This document shows positions 22,908 through 32,493 of a DNA stretch of 36,606 bases, in pieces; the stretch's first letter is position 1; each line of letters begins with the position of its first letter. This DNA comes from an uncultured Flavihumibacter sp. (lineage in GTDB: Bacteria; Bacteroidota; Bacteroidia; Chitinophagales; Chitinophagaceae): the NCBI GenBank assembly GCA_946482545.1, contig CAMLRX010000039.1, positions 1-36,606 of the forward strand. The letters run 5' to 3'. The notes under the pieces are model-generated. The model did not search any database. It was not told the origin of the DNA and worked only from the letters and a program-made list of their open reading frames with translations. The position numbers were made by a program, and so were the translations under genes.

Positions 22908-25158
22908 CAACGGAACCGGTAGGGCTACCAACATTCTTCCCGAGTTCCTCCACCGTACGTGCAATGAAGATAAACTGGTCGGCGATGGATTTATACTCGG
23001 AAAGTGTTTTCCGCACCGGACTATCTGCCACACCTCTGCCCAATTCTATACTTCTTTCCTGCTTCAATTGCATCACTTCGTTGTTCAACTGTTTTAATGC
23101 CTGTTGTGTGGGAGAGGCATCCTCCGCAAGCTGTTTATCAATGGGAACGCCGTTCAGTTTTTTTTCGATGTCCTCCAGTTGGTGGTTCAGCGCGGTGGTC
23201 AGTTGTTGTAATACCGGTTTTTGGTAATGTTGGGCCAATGGCTGCGCATAGTAGGATACGGTTGCAATATGCGAAGTGAGAACGTGGTTGAGCACTACGA
23301 ACTGGTGCATTTCCTTGCTGTTCTTTTGTTGGTGCACCGGTTCCGACATCATCCGGTTAAACGCATCGGTAAGGTTGGCCAGCGACACGAACGCGTTCTT
23401 TCTGGATAATTTGTATTCAGTATTGGTGTAGGGCTTTCCTGCAAAGGCGCCTGCAATCACTTTAAAATATTCCCGGTTATCGCGGATGGCATGAATCATA
23501 TATTGCCTGATCTGCGTGTATTCCCAGGCGGGTACCAGAAAGTAGTTCGCCAGGAAAGCAATGGCCGAACCAATAGCTGTATCAATCACTCTTTCCGTAA
23601 GCAGGGTTCTGAAATCGCCGGGGAAAAGCAGTTGAAAAAGGATCAGGATATACGGCGTCATCAATACCACACTCAGCAGGTATTTCGCCCGCATGAAACT
23701 GAATGTACCGATCATCAGGAAAATCATGATGGCCAGCAGGATGTTTTTATCCTGGATGAAATACAGCAGCAGTAAACCGATGGCCGCCCCGGCGATGGTG
23801 CCGATCAGTCGTTCCCCGTTTCTTTTCTTGGTAAGACTGTACGCGGGTTTCAGGATCACGATGATGGTGAGCAATATCCAGTAACTGTGTCCAAAAGGGA
23901 GGATCAGTGAAATGAGGTACCCGGCGAAAGTGGCTACGCTCACCCTTACGGCATGCCGGAAAGTGTTGGATTCCAAAGTAAGGTTCGATATAAGCAATCG
24001 CAGGTCGATGGCCTGGTGGGTAACGAAGCGGTCGTAATCTGGTTCTTTGAATTGCTTGCTGAGTGCGGGATCGAAAGTAGTGTATTGGTGCAGGGTGTAG
24101 ATTCTTCCGGCAATATCTTCAATGCTGTCGAGGATATGCCGGAGTGAAATAAAAGCTTCAACGTTTTCAGCAGTGCGGTGTTCATCGCGAAGCTGGAAGA
24201 AGAGTTGGTTTACTTTCTCCGTTTTTTTAGACAGCAGGTCGGTGGGGGTGGATGGGAAACCGCTTTTCAACGCGATGCCTATCCGATCCAGTTCATCAGT
24301 AAGCTGGTAGATGAGGGATTGATAATGGTGGAGAATGGCATGTTGATCGAAAGCCTGGTGTAGGGCGCGGTAATCCTGGTGGGAAGTCATGGCGCGTTCA
24401 AAAAGATCTACAACATCGAGGAAGATCATCACCAGGATTCTGCCTTGCGGCGTGGATTCCCGCACGATATCCCGGCTTTTAAAAAGCATTTCTCTTACGA
24501 GGTCCTGCTTCTCATGCACTATAATTTGTTCTTCCAGTAGTTTCTTATAGGCGGCATCATAATCTACATTTTTGCTGTAGAAAGCGGCTTTGGCGTGCAG
24601 GTAGTTGGCGGTGGCCTGAATACAATCGCCCATAGCCTGCTGGGTGAGTTTATAGGGCCGGATGCTGTATAGCCCAAGACTTAATAATGTGTACCACAAT
24701 CCGCCCCCGAAGATGTATGCTGCATGAATGGCCGCGTCTTCCAACGTTCTTTGCTCATCAATATTCAATACCATTACCAGCAGCACTGCAGTTCCAATGG
24801 CCATGCTCCGGGTATTGAATACGCCGATCATGGAGAAGATGAATGCTGCCGCAGCAACCCAGGCGCCAAGTAAAATTGGGGAGAAGGCCACAATGCCTGT
24901 GATAAAGGCACAACAGGAGGTGAGTATGAAACATACCACCATGGCGTTCTTCCGATGGTGAATAGGGCCGGGGTTGTCTGGAATGCTGGCGCACATGGCC
25001 CCCAGCGATACGACGATGCCTGTTTCCAATGCACCGAAATAGCTGAAAATTACGGCAGGAAGCACTACGCCCACGGTAATGCGCACACCTTCACTGAGGT
25101 AGTGACCGTAGATGAAGTTCTTGTATTCCCTGATGTAGGAGGCCGGCAATTGCAGCAT
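22870..25158 (-). CDS. FUSC family (YccS/YhfK-like) membrane protein
   Basis: A 762-residue inner-membrane protein of the FUSC family, related to YccS and to aromatic acid exporter proteins. Two membrane blocks are present: residues about 20-165 (VRITVGVVLPAVIFSYFGAL; GIVVSLGAMCASIPDNPGP) and about 405-545 (HAVRVSVATFAGYLISLILP; HSYWILLTIIVILKPAYSLT; RLIGTIAGAAIGLLLLYF). The motif KPAYSLTKKRNGERLIGT is typical. Between and after are cytoplasmic helical regions. It probably exports small aromatic or related compounds, but the substrate is unknown. It starts 14 bases after nth and is read in the same operon. Its last 13 codons overlap the rhodanese gene on the other strand. Confidence 0.9.
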   Translation of the reverse strand: MLQLPASYIREYKNFIYGHYLSEGVRITVGVVLPAVIFSYFGALETGIVVSLGAMCASIPDNPGPIHHRKNAMVVCFILTSCCAFITGIVAFSPILLGAWVAAAAFIFSMIGVFNTRSMAIGTAVLLVMVLNIDEQRTLEDAAIHAAYIFGGGLWYTLLSLGLYSIRPYKLTQQAMGDCIQATANYLHAKAAFYSKNVDYDAAYKKLLEEQIIVHEKQDLVREMLFKSRDIVRESTPQGRILVMIFLDVVDLFERAMTSHQDYRALHQAFDQHAILHHYQSLIYQLTDELDRIGIALKSGFPSTPTDLLSKKTEKVNQLFFQLRDEHRTAENVEAFISLRHILDSIEDIAGRIYTLHQYTTFDPALSKQFKEPDYDRFVTHQAIDLRLLISNLTLESNTFRHAVRVSVATFAGYLISLILPFGHSYWILLTIIVILKPAYSLTKKRNGERLIGTIAGAAIGLLLLYFIQDKNILLAIMIFLMIGTFSFMRAKYLLSVVLMTPYILILFQLLFPGDFRTLLTERVIDTAIGSAIAFLANYFLVPAWEYTQIRQYMIHAIRDNREYFKVIAGAFAGKPYTNTEYKLSRKNAFVSLANLTDAFNRMMSEPVHQQKNSKEMHQFVVLNHVLTSHIATVSYYAQPLAQHYQKPVLQQLTTALNHQLEDIEKKLNGVPIDKQLAEDASPTQQALKQLNNEVMQLKQERSIELGRGVADSPVRKTLSEYKSIADQFIFIARTVEELGKNVGSPTGSVATASEPANRRLG

Positions 25159-25172
25159 AGGACCAGCTTGAA

Positions 25173-25829
25173 TTAAGAAGATACCTGTTTTTTCTTTTGT
25201 TGCTGGTAGAATTTACAAAATTCTGTGATGCCGCACTCCTGGCATTTCGGATTTCTTGCCACACAAACATACCTTCCGTGCAGGATGATCCAGTGGTGTG
25301 CTTTGTGCACCAGTTCGGAAGGAATAAATCTGATGAGTTGTTTCTCCGCCGCCAGCGGTGTTTTCGCATTCACGGTTAACCCGATCCTTGCGGAAACCCT
25401 GAACACATGGGTGTCTACGGCCATATTGGGCTGCTGGTCGATCACCGAGGTAATCACATTTGCGGTTTTCCGCCCCACGCCTGGAAGTGTGATGAGTTCA
25501 TTTACGGTAAGCGGTACTTCTCCGTTAAACTCGGTCATGAGTTTTTGCGCCATTCCGATCAGGTGCTTACTCTTGTTGTTGGGATAAGAGATACTTCTGA
25601 TGAGGGCGAAAACGTCTTCAACACTGGCTTTTGATAAACTTTCCGCGTCGGGATACCGCCTGAAGATAGCAGGCGTGGTCAGGTTAACGCGTTTATCGGT
25701 GCATTGAGCGGATAAAATCACAGCTACCAGCAACTGGTAGGGATTGTCGTAAATAAGTTCAGTTTCAGCCTGTGGGATGTGTTCCTGGAAATAGCGGATC
25801 ACACCTTCATATCTTTCCTTCCTGGTCAT
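25173..25829 (-). CDS. nth: Endonuclease III
   Basis: Bifunctional DNA glycosylase/AP lyase of base excision repair that removes oxidised pyrimidines. At 218 residues it equals the family length. Visible features: LLVAVILSAQCTDKRVN; helix-hairpin-helix LPGVGRKTANV with catalytic Lys121; catalytic Asp139 in AVDTHVFRV; and the iron-sulfur cluster loop Cys189-x6-Cys196-x2-Cys199-x5-Cys205. All key residues are intact. It lies 47 bases after the 78-residue gene and 14 bases before the FUSC gene. Confidence 0.97.
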   Translation of the reverse strand: MTRKERYEGVIRYFQEHIPQAETELIYDNPYQLLVAVILSAQCTDKRVNLTTPAIFRRYPDAESLSKASVEDVFALIRSISYPNNKSKHLIGMAQKLMTEFNGEVPLTVNELITLPGVGRKTANVITSVIDQQPNMAVDTHVFRVSARIGLTVNAKTPLAAEKQLIRFIPSELVHKAHHWIILHGRYVCVARNPKCQECGITEFCKFYQQQKKKQVSS

Positions 25830-25876
25830 ACTTTATTCCTGTATAACCACGAAAGTAGCTGAAAAACCGGAATTGG

Positions 25877-26113
25877 TTACTCGTGTGCAGTTATGGGTTC
25901 TGTGTTACGGGCGTAGTTCAGTATGTTCAATACTGATTCGGTCCTGGGAGCTGTTAGCAGGCGCTCCATCCTTTCGTGCGCATCTTTTAACACGGCCATT
26001 TTTTCTCTCAGGGTCCAATCTTCCTGGAGTGCTTGTTCAATGGCGCCTGTTAATGCGGGAGAACTTTCTTTGTATAGGAACAAAAGTAAATCCTCGGGTG
26101 TAAAAGTGGTCAT
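25877..26113 (-). CDS. Small conserved hypothetical protein
   Basis: A 78-residue, mostly helical, acidic protein (MTTFTPEDLLLFLYKESSPA, LQEDWTLREKMAVLKDAHER). The opening EDLLLFLYKE and the later LREK pattern resemble the N-terminal helices of anti-sigma-like proteins, but the zinc-binding HxxxCxxC is absent and there is no membrane helix. I recall similar short proteins in Bacteroidota without known function. It is probably the first gene of the transcript running on through nth and FUSC. Confidence 0.75.
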   Translation of the reverse strand: MTTFTPEDLLLFLYKESSPALTGAIEQALQEDWTLREKMAVLKDAHERMERLLTAPRTESVLNILNYARNTEPITAHE

Positions 26114-26117
26114 TAGG

Positions 26118-26125
26118 CAAACCTA
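26118..26125 (-). promoter_or_regulatory. Candidate -7 element before the 78-residue gene
   Basis: Minus-strand TAGGTTTG, an exact TAnnTTTG, ending four bases before the ATG at 26113. No TTG is found at the usual distance. Use of this site would give an almost leaderless transcript. Confidence 0.35.
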
Positions 26126-26133
26126 TTTATGTC

Positions 26134-26163
26134 CAAAAATTCCTGAAGGGTCCAGCTTCAGGA
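26134..26163 (-). terminator. Rho-independent terminator after ftsB/divIC-like gene
   Basis: Minus-strand arms TCCTGAAG / CTTCAGGA (8 bp, 7-base loop; 26163-26156 and 26148-26141) followed by ATTTTTGG. It separates the division gene from the nth transcript. Confidence 0.75.
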
Positions 26164-26213
26164 TAGTCCGGTATATTAACGGTGGTCAGTATGGGATATT
26201 GCCCAACAGATAA

Positions 26214-26528
26214 CTATTTTTTAACGGAGGTTTCCGTTGTTGGAATCACGAAGAGTTCTTCGTTTGGCTTTTTCATGAAATATTTTTCCCTGGCGTATTT
26301 TTCAAGGAGGGCAGGATTGGAGTCGAGCTGGCGGAGTTCTTTATTGGTAAGACTGATCTCCTGTTCGTAGTAGGCTTTGCTTTGCTGAAGGTCCTGGAGT
26401 TCGGAACGTCTTTCTGTTTGGGTGAGGATGTCGTTTCTATCGAAGAACAGTACCCAAACGGCGAACACGATCAGGGCGATCATGTATTTGTTTTTCAGCC
26501 AGGATGGAATATGCTCTAAGATTTTCAT
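26214..26528 (-). CDS. Septum formation initiator, FtsB/DivIC-like
   Basis: A 104-residue bitopic membrane protein of the septum-initiator family, which in the divisome forms a complex with FtsL and FtsQ/DivIB. A short cytoplasmic N-terminus is followed by one membrane helix (about 15-29, MIALIVFAVWVLFFD), then a periplasmic coiled coil (RRSELQDLQQSKAYYEQEIS) and the conserved end NPALLEKYAREKYFMKKPNE, which fits the family motif of an acidic helix followed by REKY and a polar turn. It lies between enolase and nth on the minus strand; an ftsB-eno neighbourhood is also known from other bacteria. Gene symbol is left blank because ftsB and divIC cannot be told apart here. Confidence 0.88.
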   Translation of the reverse strand: MKILEHIPSWLKNKYMIALIVFAVWVLFFDRNDILTQTERRSELQDLQQSKAYYEQEISLTNKELRQLDSNPALLEKYAREKYFMKKPNEELFVIPTTETSVKK

Positions 26529-26547
26529 TTTCAGAATTTTAGAAAGT

Positions 26548-26579
26548 GGGAAAGCGGTTCATTAAAGAACTGCTTTCCC
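26548..26579 (-). terminator. Hairpin after enolase
   Basis: Arms GGGAAAGC and GCTTTCCC, extended after a one-base mismatch by GTTC / GAAC, loop of six bases. On the minus strand it is 15 bases beyond the eno stop but lacks a strong T-tract, so it may be a weak terminator or an mRNA-end stabiliser. Confidence 0.55.
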
Positions 26580-26594
26580 GCTTATCAGTTCAGT

Positions 26595-27908
<1,314 letters not shown>

Positions 27909-27913
27909 CTAAT

Positions 27914-28837
27914 TTATTGCGGTTTGTTTTGAGCAGTGAGTTCCCGGAAGATGTCTTCCAGTTTTCCGTTTTCGCTTTGCAAAGAAACGATATTCAGGTT
28001 GTGCTGCAAAGCCAGTTCAAGGATTTGCTTCCGGAGTTTTTCAGGGCTGGAAGTAGTGAGCAGCCAGGTGTGAGCGTCTGTTTTTTCTGCGGAAAGGGTA
28101 TCCGGGAGGCGGAGCAGCCATTCAGCTTCCAGCGGTTCACCAAAATTCACGCGCAGTCGCTGCTCGTCACCATTGGTATTTTTCAGGTCTGAAAGCGGCG
28201 CGTCCGCCACCAGTTCTCCTTTATTAATAATGATGACTCTTTCGCAAAGGGCTTCCACTTCCTGGAGGATATGCGTACTGAAAAGAATGGTCTTTTGTTG
28301 CCCCAGGCTCCGGATCACTTCCCTGATCTCAATGATCTGGTTGGGGTCGAGGCCGGATGTGGGTTCATCCAGTATCAGCACTTCCGGATCGTGGATCAGC
28401 GCCGCGGCCAGTCCCACCCGCTGTTTATACCCTTTGGAAAGCTGCCCTGTTTTTTTATGGCTTTCCGGAGTGAGGCCCGTCATGGCGATCACTGCGTTTA
28501 CGCGTTCTTTGGTCTTTTTGCCCAATCCATGCACACCAGCAATGAAATGAAGGTATTCCTTTACATACATGTCATAATACAGGGGATTTGCTTCGGGAAG
28601 GTAACCGATTTTTTTCTTCACCTCCAGTGGCTGGTCCTGCACGGAAATGCCGTTTACGGTTATTTTTCCGCCATCCGGCTGAAGATAACCGGTCATCATT
28701 TTCATGGTGGTGGATTTACCGGCGCCATTCGGGCCGAGAAAACCAACAATCTCACCGGGCTTCAGGGAGAAAGAAATGTTGTTGACCGCTTTTTGTGTGC
28801 CGTAGTGCTTGCTGACTGCCTCGATGGATATTGACAT
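27914..28837 (-). CDS. gldA: Gliding-motility-type ABC transporter ATPase GldA
   Basis: A 307-residue ABC ATPase. Walker A is GPNGAGKST (35-43), the signature LSKGYKQR is at 133-140, and Walker B VLILDEPT is at 153-160, with the switch histidine in LFSTHILQE. The opening, the KIGYLPEANPLYYDMYVKEY segment and the C-terminal extension of about 80 residues fit GldA, which with GldF and GldG forms an ABC system needed for gliding in Flavobacterium johnsoniae. gldF and gldG are not next to it, so a more general ABC-2 type exporter ATPase remains possible. Enolase follows closely on the same strand. Confidence 0.85.
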   Translation of the reverse strand: MSISIEAVSKHYGTQKAVNNISFSLKPGEIVGFLGPNGAGKSTTMKMMTGYLQPDGGKITVNGISVQDQPLEVKKKIGYLPEANPLYYDMYVKEYLHFIAGVHGLGKKTKERVNAVIAMTGLTPESHKKTGQLSKGYKQRVGLAAALIHDPEVLILDEPTSGLDPNQIIEIREVIRSLGQQKTILFSTHILQEVEALCERVIIINKGELVADAPLSDLKNTNGDEQRLRVNFGEPLEAEWLLRLPDTLSAEKTDAHTWLLTTSSPEKLRKQILELALQHNLNIVSLQSENGKLEDIFRELTAQNKPQ

Positions 28838-28964
28838 ATTGGTTACTTCTGCTACGAAAATACGTATAGCATCCGTTAAAAAACGGTTGCGGTACTGTGT
28901 TTTTCTGTCTTTGAAAATTATGTTACCGTTAAAATCAGGCGCAACTTTGTAAAAACTGAAAGAG

Positions 28965-29963
28965 ATGAGTGAGCAGGAGTTGTATGGATCGATCAGGGAA
29001 TTGATTGTTGCGGCAAGAGAAAAGACGCTGCGTGCCGTGAATGTATTGTTGCTTCAAACGTATTGGGAAATCGGGAAGTTGATTGTGGAAGAGGAGCAGA
29101 ATGGGAAAGCAAGAGGAAGATACAGTGACCGAATTCTGAAAAATATTTCCGGTAAACTTGAGAGAGAATTCGGAAGCGGTTACGCCGAGCGAAGCCTTAG
29201 AAATATGAAAGCTTTTCATCAGGCATTTCCAATTCGGTCCGCACTGCGGACCGAATTAAGCTGGACGCATTACCGGTTGATTTCCAGGGTAATAAATCAG
29301 AAAGCACGGAACTTTTATATGGAAGAGTGCGTAGCTGGTGGATGGAGTTCCCGAACATTGGAGCGGAACATCAGCAGTGGCTATTTTGAAAGAATAAAAG
29401 CATTGCCAACCCCCAAAGATGGCATACCGCCATCCGATACCCGCGCCTTCATCAAAGACCCCTATATCTTTGAGTTCCTGGGGTTGTCCGCTGATCAGGT
29501 TCCGGCTGAAAAAGACCTTGAAACCGCGCTGCTTAAACACCTCCATCATTTTTTAATGGAACTCGGAAAAGGTTTCGCTTTTGTAGCAAGACAGCAGCAC
29601 CTTTCTACAGAGACAGGCGACTTCTATGTAGACCTTGTGTTTTATAATTACTACCTGAAGTGTTTCGTGCTGATCGATCTGAAAAAAGGACGTCTCACCC
29701 ACCAGGATATCGGCCAGATGGATATGTATGTACGCATGTACGAAGACCTGAAACGTGCACCAGATGATAATCCAACCATCGGAATCATTCTCTGTACTGA
29801 AAAAGATGAAACTGTGGTGAAGTATTCCGTATTATCCGGTAGTAACCATTTATTCGCAAGCAAATACAGGCTTTACCTGCCGGAAGAAGAAGACCTCAAA
29901 CAACTGATAGCACACGACAGGCTGCGCTTCGAAATGGAAAACATGCAGGAACGTGGCCCCTGA
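28965..29963 (+). CDS. YhcG-type PDDEXK nuclease (DUF1016)
   Basis: A 332-residue protein of the YhcG/DUF1016 family. The N-terminal half (YWEIGKLIVEEEQNGKARGR; SERSLRNMKAFHQAFP-like YAERSLRNMKAFHQ; LSWTHYRLISRV) is the DUF1016 winged-helix-like region. The C-terminal half is a PDDEXK nuclease: GDFYVDLVFYNYYLKCFVLI with Asp223, then Asp238-x-Lys240 in DLKKGRLTH, followed by QMDMYVRMYED. Family members are thought to act on DNA and are often found near restriction or mobile genes, but no such genes are next to this one. It stands alone, divergent from gldA and convergent with the 81-residue gene. A 27-bp perfect palindrome lies within the coding region at codons 89-98. Confidence 0.92.
   Translation: MSEQELYGSIRELIVAAREKTLRAVNVLLLQTYWEIGKLIVEEEQNGKARGRYSDRILKNISGKLEREFGSGYAERSLRNMKAFHQAFPIRSALRTELSWTHYRLISRVINQKARNFYMEECVAGGWSSRTLERNISSGYFERIKALPTPKDGIPPSDTRAFIKDPYIFEFLGLSADQVPAEKDLETALLKHLHHFLMELGKGFAFVARQQHLSTETGDFYVDLVFYNYYLKCFVLIDLKKGRLTHQDIGQMDMYVRMYEDLKRAPDDNPTIGIILCTEKDETVVKYSVLSGSNHLFASKYRLYLPEEEDLKQLIAHDRLRFEMENMQERGP
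29231..29257. repeat. Perfect 27-bp palindrome inside the yhcG-type gene
   Basis: Arms AATTCGGTCCGCA and TGCGGACCGAATT, 13 bp each with a single central base. It is translated in frame as IRSALRTEL between the conserved FP and LSWTHYR blocks of the family, so it occupies a spacer position where the protein can tolerate change. Confidence 0.9.
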
Positions 29964-29984
29964 TCAATAGTGCTTTGTTGCCGT

Positions 29985-30230
29985 TTACACTTCTTCTGAG
30001 TTTTCCGGTAATTTATCATACTCTCCCTTCCAGGCATACCACCCGAAAAGGAAGAAACCGATAGCAATAGGGGCAAAAATGGCTATGATAATGATCCATG
30101 GAACCGGCTGGTTGATTTCAGCTTTTCCGTTCGGATCAATATATATGCCCGCTCCGATGAACAGGGTGAAAAGAAGGGCTGGGGCGATCAGCATCCATAT
30201 TAGGCCAAGTGTTTTTTTAAGTTGATTCAT
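29985..30230 (-). CDS. Small membrane protein, DUF6814-like
   Basis: An 81-residue protein with two membrane helices (about 8-30, LIWMLIAPALLFTLFIGAGI, and 43-66, PWIIIIAIFAPIAIGFFLFG), ending YAWKGEYDKLPENSEEV. This matches what I remember of DUF6814, short proteins encoded beside MFS transporters in Bacteroidota; the family call is tentative. It starts ten bases after the MHS transporter stop and is probably an accessory subunit or partner of that transporter. Confidence 0.8.
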   Translation of the reverse strand: MNQLKKTLGLIWMLIAPALLFTLFIGAGIYIDPNGKAEINQPVPWIIIIAIFAPIAIGFFLFGWYAWKGEYDKLPENSEEV

Positions 30231-30240
30231 GACGTTTCGT

Positions 30241-31689
30241 TTAATCGTTTACGTTTTCATCAATCCGGTTGTTCAGGTAAAGACATCCGATGATAAGGCT
30301 CAAAGCCGCAACACCAACAGGATACCATAATCCTGAAAGTGGCGTGGCGCCAGGTAGGGTGGAGATCAGTACACCTATAAAAGGGACAAGTCCGCCAAAT
30401 ACGCCGTTTCCAATATGGTAGGGGAGCGACATGGAGGTGTACCTGATTTTGGTAGGGAACAACTCAACAAGGAAAGCCGCAATAGGGCCATACACCATGG
30501 TCACAAACAAAACCATGATGAAGATCCAGCCGGTCATTTTCCATTGATCGGGTGAAGAGAGGACCACGTTTTTGACATAAATGACGGCTCCTTCAACAGT
30601 TTTAGGTGTTTCTGTAAGAGAACCGCCATCGGTGAAGGTGGTTACAGTGACGCCTGTTGCGGCCACTGCGGCTTTGGAGGCTACGGTTTTCAATGTAGTA
30701 TCTGCGATATTGCGGAGTTGACCGAACAGCGAGAAATAACTGATCACGCCCAGGAACATCCCGGTGAGCATGATGTTCTTTCTGCCGAATTTATCGGAAA
30801 GGGAACCGAAGATGACAAAGAATGGGGTGGCCGCAAGCAAAGCGATACCAATGATGGTATTGGCCTGTTCATAGTCCACCTTGCAAACGGTCAGAATGAA
30901 ATTCTGTGCGTAGAATTGGCTGGTGTACCATATCACACCCTGTCCCATGGTGGCGCCAAACAGTGCCAGGAGCACCATTTTGAAGTTCTCTTTTTTCCCG
31001 AAACTCTCTTTCAGGGGATTGGTGGATGTTTTGCCTTCTGCTTTCAGCTTGCTGAACAGCGGCGATTCATTCATCTTTAAACGGATAAAAATAGAAACCA
31101 CCACCAACAAAATGGAGACCAGGAATGGATAACGCCAGCCGTTCCCGTTCACGAATTCATCCACGCCTACGATGCGACGGATCGAAAGAATAACGCCCAG
31201 GGATACGAACAAGCCCAGGGTGGCGGTAGTTTGGATCCAACTGGTATAAAATCCGCGTTTTTCTTTTGGCGCATGTTCGGCAACGTAAGTTGCGGCGCCG
31301 CCATATTCTCCGCCTAATGCCAGGCCCTGTAGCAATCGGAGCAGCAATACAAGTGCCGGAGCCCAATAACCAATACTTTCGAAAGAAGGGATGCATCCTA
31401 TAAGGAAGGTGGATCCGCCCATCAGAACAAGCGTTAGGAGAAAAGTATATTTCCTGCCGATCAGGTCACCAAGGCGACCAAACACGAGTGCGCCGAAGGG
31501 CCGCACAATAAAGCCAGCGGCAAAAGTAGCCAGCGTGGAAAGCAGTGCTGCCGTAGGATTCGTGCCCGGGAAAAACTTTTGCGAAATGATGGTGGATAAA
31601 CTTCCGAAAATGTAAAAATCGTACCATTCAATCAGGGTACCAACAGAGGAGGCGGTGATCACCTTCCAGATTCCTTTGGGTGCAGGCAT
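30241..31689 (-). CDS. MFS transporter, metabolite:H+ symporter (MHS) family
   Basis: A 482-residue, twelve-helix transporter of the MHS group (ProP/KgtP/ShiA-like), which imports organic acids or osmolytes with protons. Family motifs: SSVGTLIEWYDFYIFGSL in helix 1, RPFGALVFGRLGDLIGRKY between helices 2 and 3, GLALGGEYGGAATYVAEHAP, and LSDKFGRKNIML in the centre. Between the later helices is an extra polar loop of about 50 residues (LKTVASKAAVAATGVTVTTF ... VYVKNVV-like), not usual in ProP. The ATG at 31689 is chosen because of the promoter just upstream and the family start; the open frame runs on without support. Substrate unknown. The 81-residue membrane protein gene follows after ten bases. 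Confidence 0.92.
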   Translation of the reverse strand: MPAPKGIWKVITASSVGTLIEWYDFYIFGSLSTIISQKFFPGTNPTAALLSTLATFAAGFIVRPFGALVFGRLGDLIGRKYTFLLTLVLMGGSTFLIGCIPSFESIGYWAPALVLLLRLLQGLALGGEYGGAATYVAEHAPKEKRGFYTSWIQTTATLGLFVSLGVILSIRRIVGVDEFVNGNGWRYPFLVSILLVVVSIFIRLKMNESPLFSKLKAEGKTSTNPLKESFGKKENFKMVLLALFGATMGQGVIWYTSQFYAQNFILTVCKVDYEQANTIIGIALLAATPFFVIFGSLSDKFGRKNIMLTGMFLGVISYFSLFGQLRNIADTTLKTVASKAAVAATGVTVTTFTDGGSLTETPKTVEGAVIYVKNVVLSSPDQWKMTGWIFIMVLFVTMVYGPIAAFLVELFPTKIRYTSMSLPYHIGNGVFGGLVPFIGVLISTLPGATPLSGLWYPVGVAALSLIIGCLYLNNRIDENVND

Positions 31690-31720
31690 GTTCGTTAGAG
31701 TATATATTCCGCTAAATATA

Positions 31721-31751
31721 CAAAGCAACTTCGTATAACCATCCTGCCCAA
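31721..31751 (-). promoter_or_regulatory. Promoter for the MHS transporter operon
   Basis: Minus strand: TTG (31751-31749), 20-base spacer, TTGCTTTG (31728-31721), one mismatch from TAnnTTTG. Predicted start of transcription near 31715, leader about 26 bases. It lies directly beyond the terminator of the carbonic anhydrase gene. Confidence 0.5.
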
Positions 31752-31752
31752 T

Positions 31753-31783
31753 AAAAAAAGCCCATCGCCTTGCGGCAACGGGC
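31753..31783 (-). terminator. Rho-independent terminator after carbonic anhydrase
   Basis: Minus-strand stem GCCCGTTGCC / GGCGATGGGC (10 bp with two G-U pairs), GCAA loop, then seven T residues. It is 24 bases beyond the stop codon of the carbonic anhydrase gene. Confidence 0.95.
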
Positions 31784-31807
31784 CTATGGTGTAGAAAGCG
31801 AAAACGG

Positions 31808-32440
31808 TTAAAGGTTATCGTACTCGTATAACGGGTCGATATGTGTACCTGGCGCCATGTCGAATACAGGATTGAGGATGCCATCTTTTAATCCATATAC
31901 CCAACCGTGCAGGTGCGGACGCTGATGGTGTTTCCACGCAGACTGGATAATGGAGGTTTTGGCCAGGTTCATCACCTGCTCTTTGGTATTGAGCTCTACA
32001 AGCCTGTCGGCACGGGCTTCTTCGTCCTGGATACCATCGATTTCGTCGCGGTGGATACGGTACACATCCTTGATGTTCCTGAGCCATTTGTTGATGATGC
32101 CCAGGCTGTGCTGCGTCATGGATGCCTTCACGCCACCACAGCCGTAGTGACCACAAACGATGATGTGCTTCACTTTGAGGTGGTTCACGGCATAGTCGAG
32201 TACGCTGAGCAGGTTGAGGTCAGTATGTACGACCATGTTGGCGATGTTCCTGTGTACGAATATTTCGCCTGGTGCTGTGCCCGTCACTTCGTTGGCGGGT
32301 ACGCGGCTGTCGCTGCACCCGATCCAAAGGAACTCGGGTGTCTGGATTTTGGCCTGGCGCAGAAAGTATTCAGGATCGTCGTCTACCTTTTCTTTTGCCC
32401 ATGCTTTGTTGGTCAGTAATAGTTTTTCGAATGATTTCAT
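31808..32440 (-). CDS. Beta-class carbonic anhydrase
   Basis: Cytoplasmic zinc enzyme that interconverts CO2 and bicarbonate. 210 residues. Zinc ligands and catalytic pair follow the same numbering as E. coli Can: Cys42 and the Asp44/Arg46 dyad in GCSDSRVPA, His98 and Cys101 in [12 protein letters not shown]. Also typical are [12 protein letters not shown] and [12 protein letters not shown]. It follows the SulP transporter gene by 53 bases and is followed by a strong terminator, giving a likely operon for bicarbonate import and conversion. Confidence 0.96.
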   Translation of the reverse strand: MKSFEKLLLTNKAWAKEKVDDDPEYFLRQAKIQTPEFLWIGCSDSRVPANEVTGTAPGEIFVHRNIANMVVHTDLNLLSVLDYAVNHLKVKHIIVCGHYGCGGVKASMTQHSLGIINKWLRNIKDVYRIHRDEIDGIQDEEARADRLVELNTKEQVMNLAKTSIIQSAWKHHQRPHLHGWVYGLKDGILNPVFDMAPGTHIDPLYEYDNL

Positions 32441-32493
32441 CTTTAGTGTGTTTTTTCCAGCTTAATGAATGTTTTCCTTTGCAGATAAATTGT

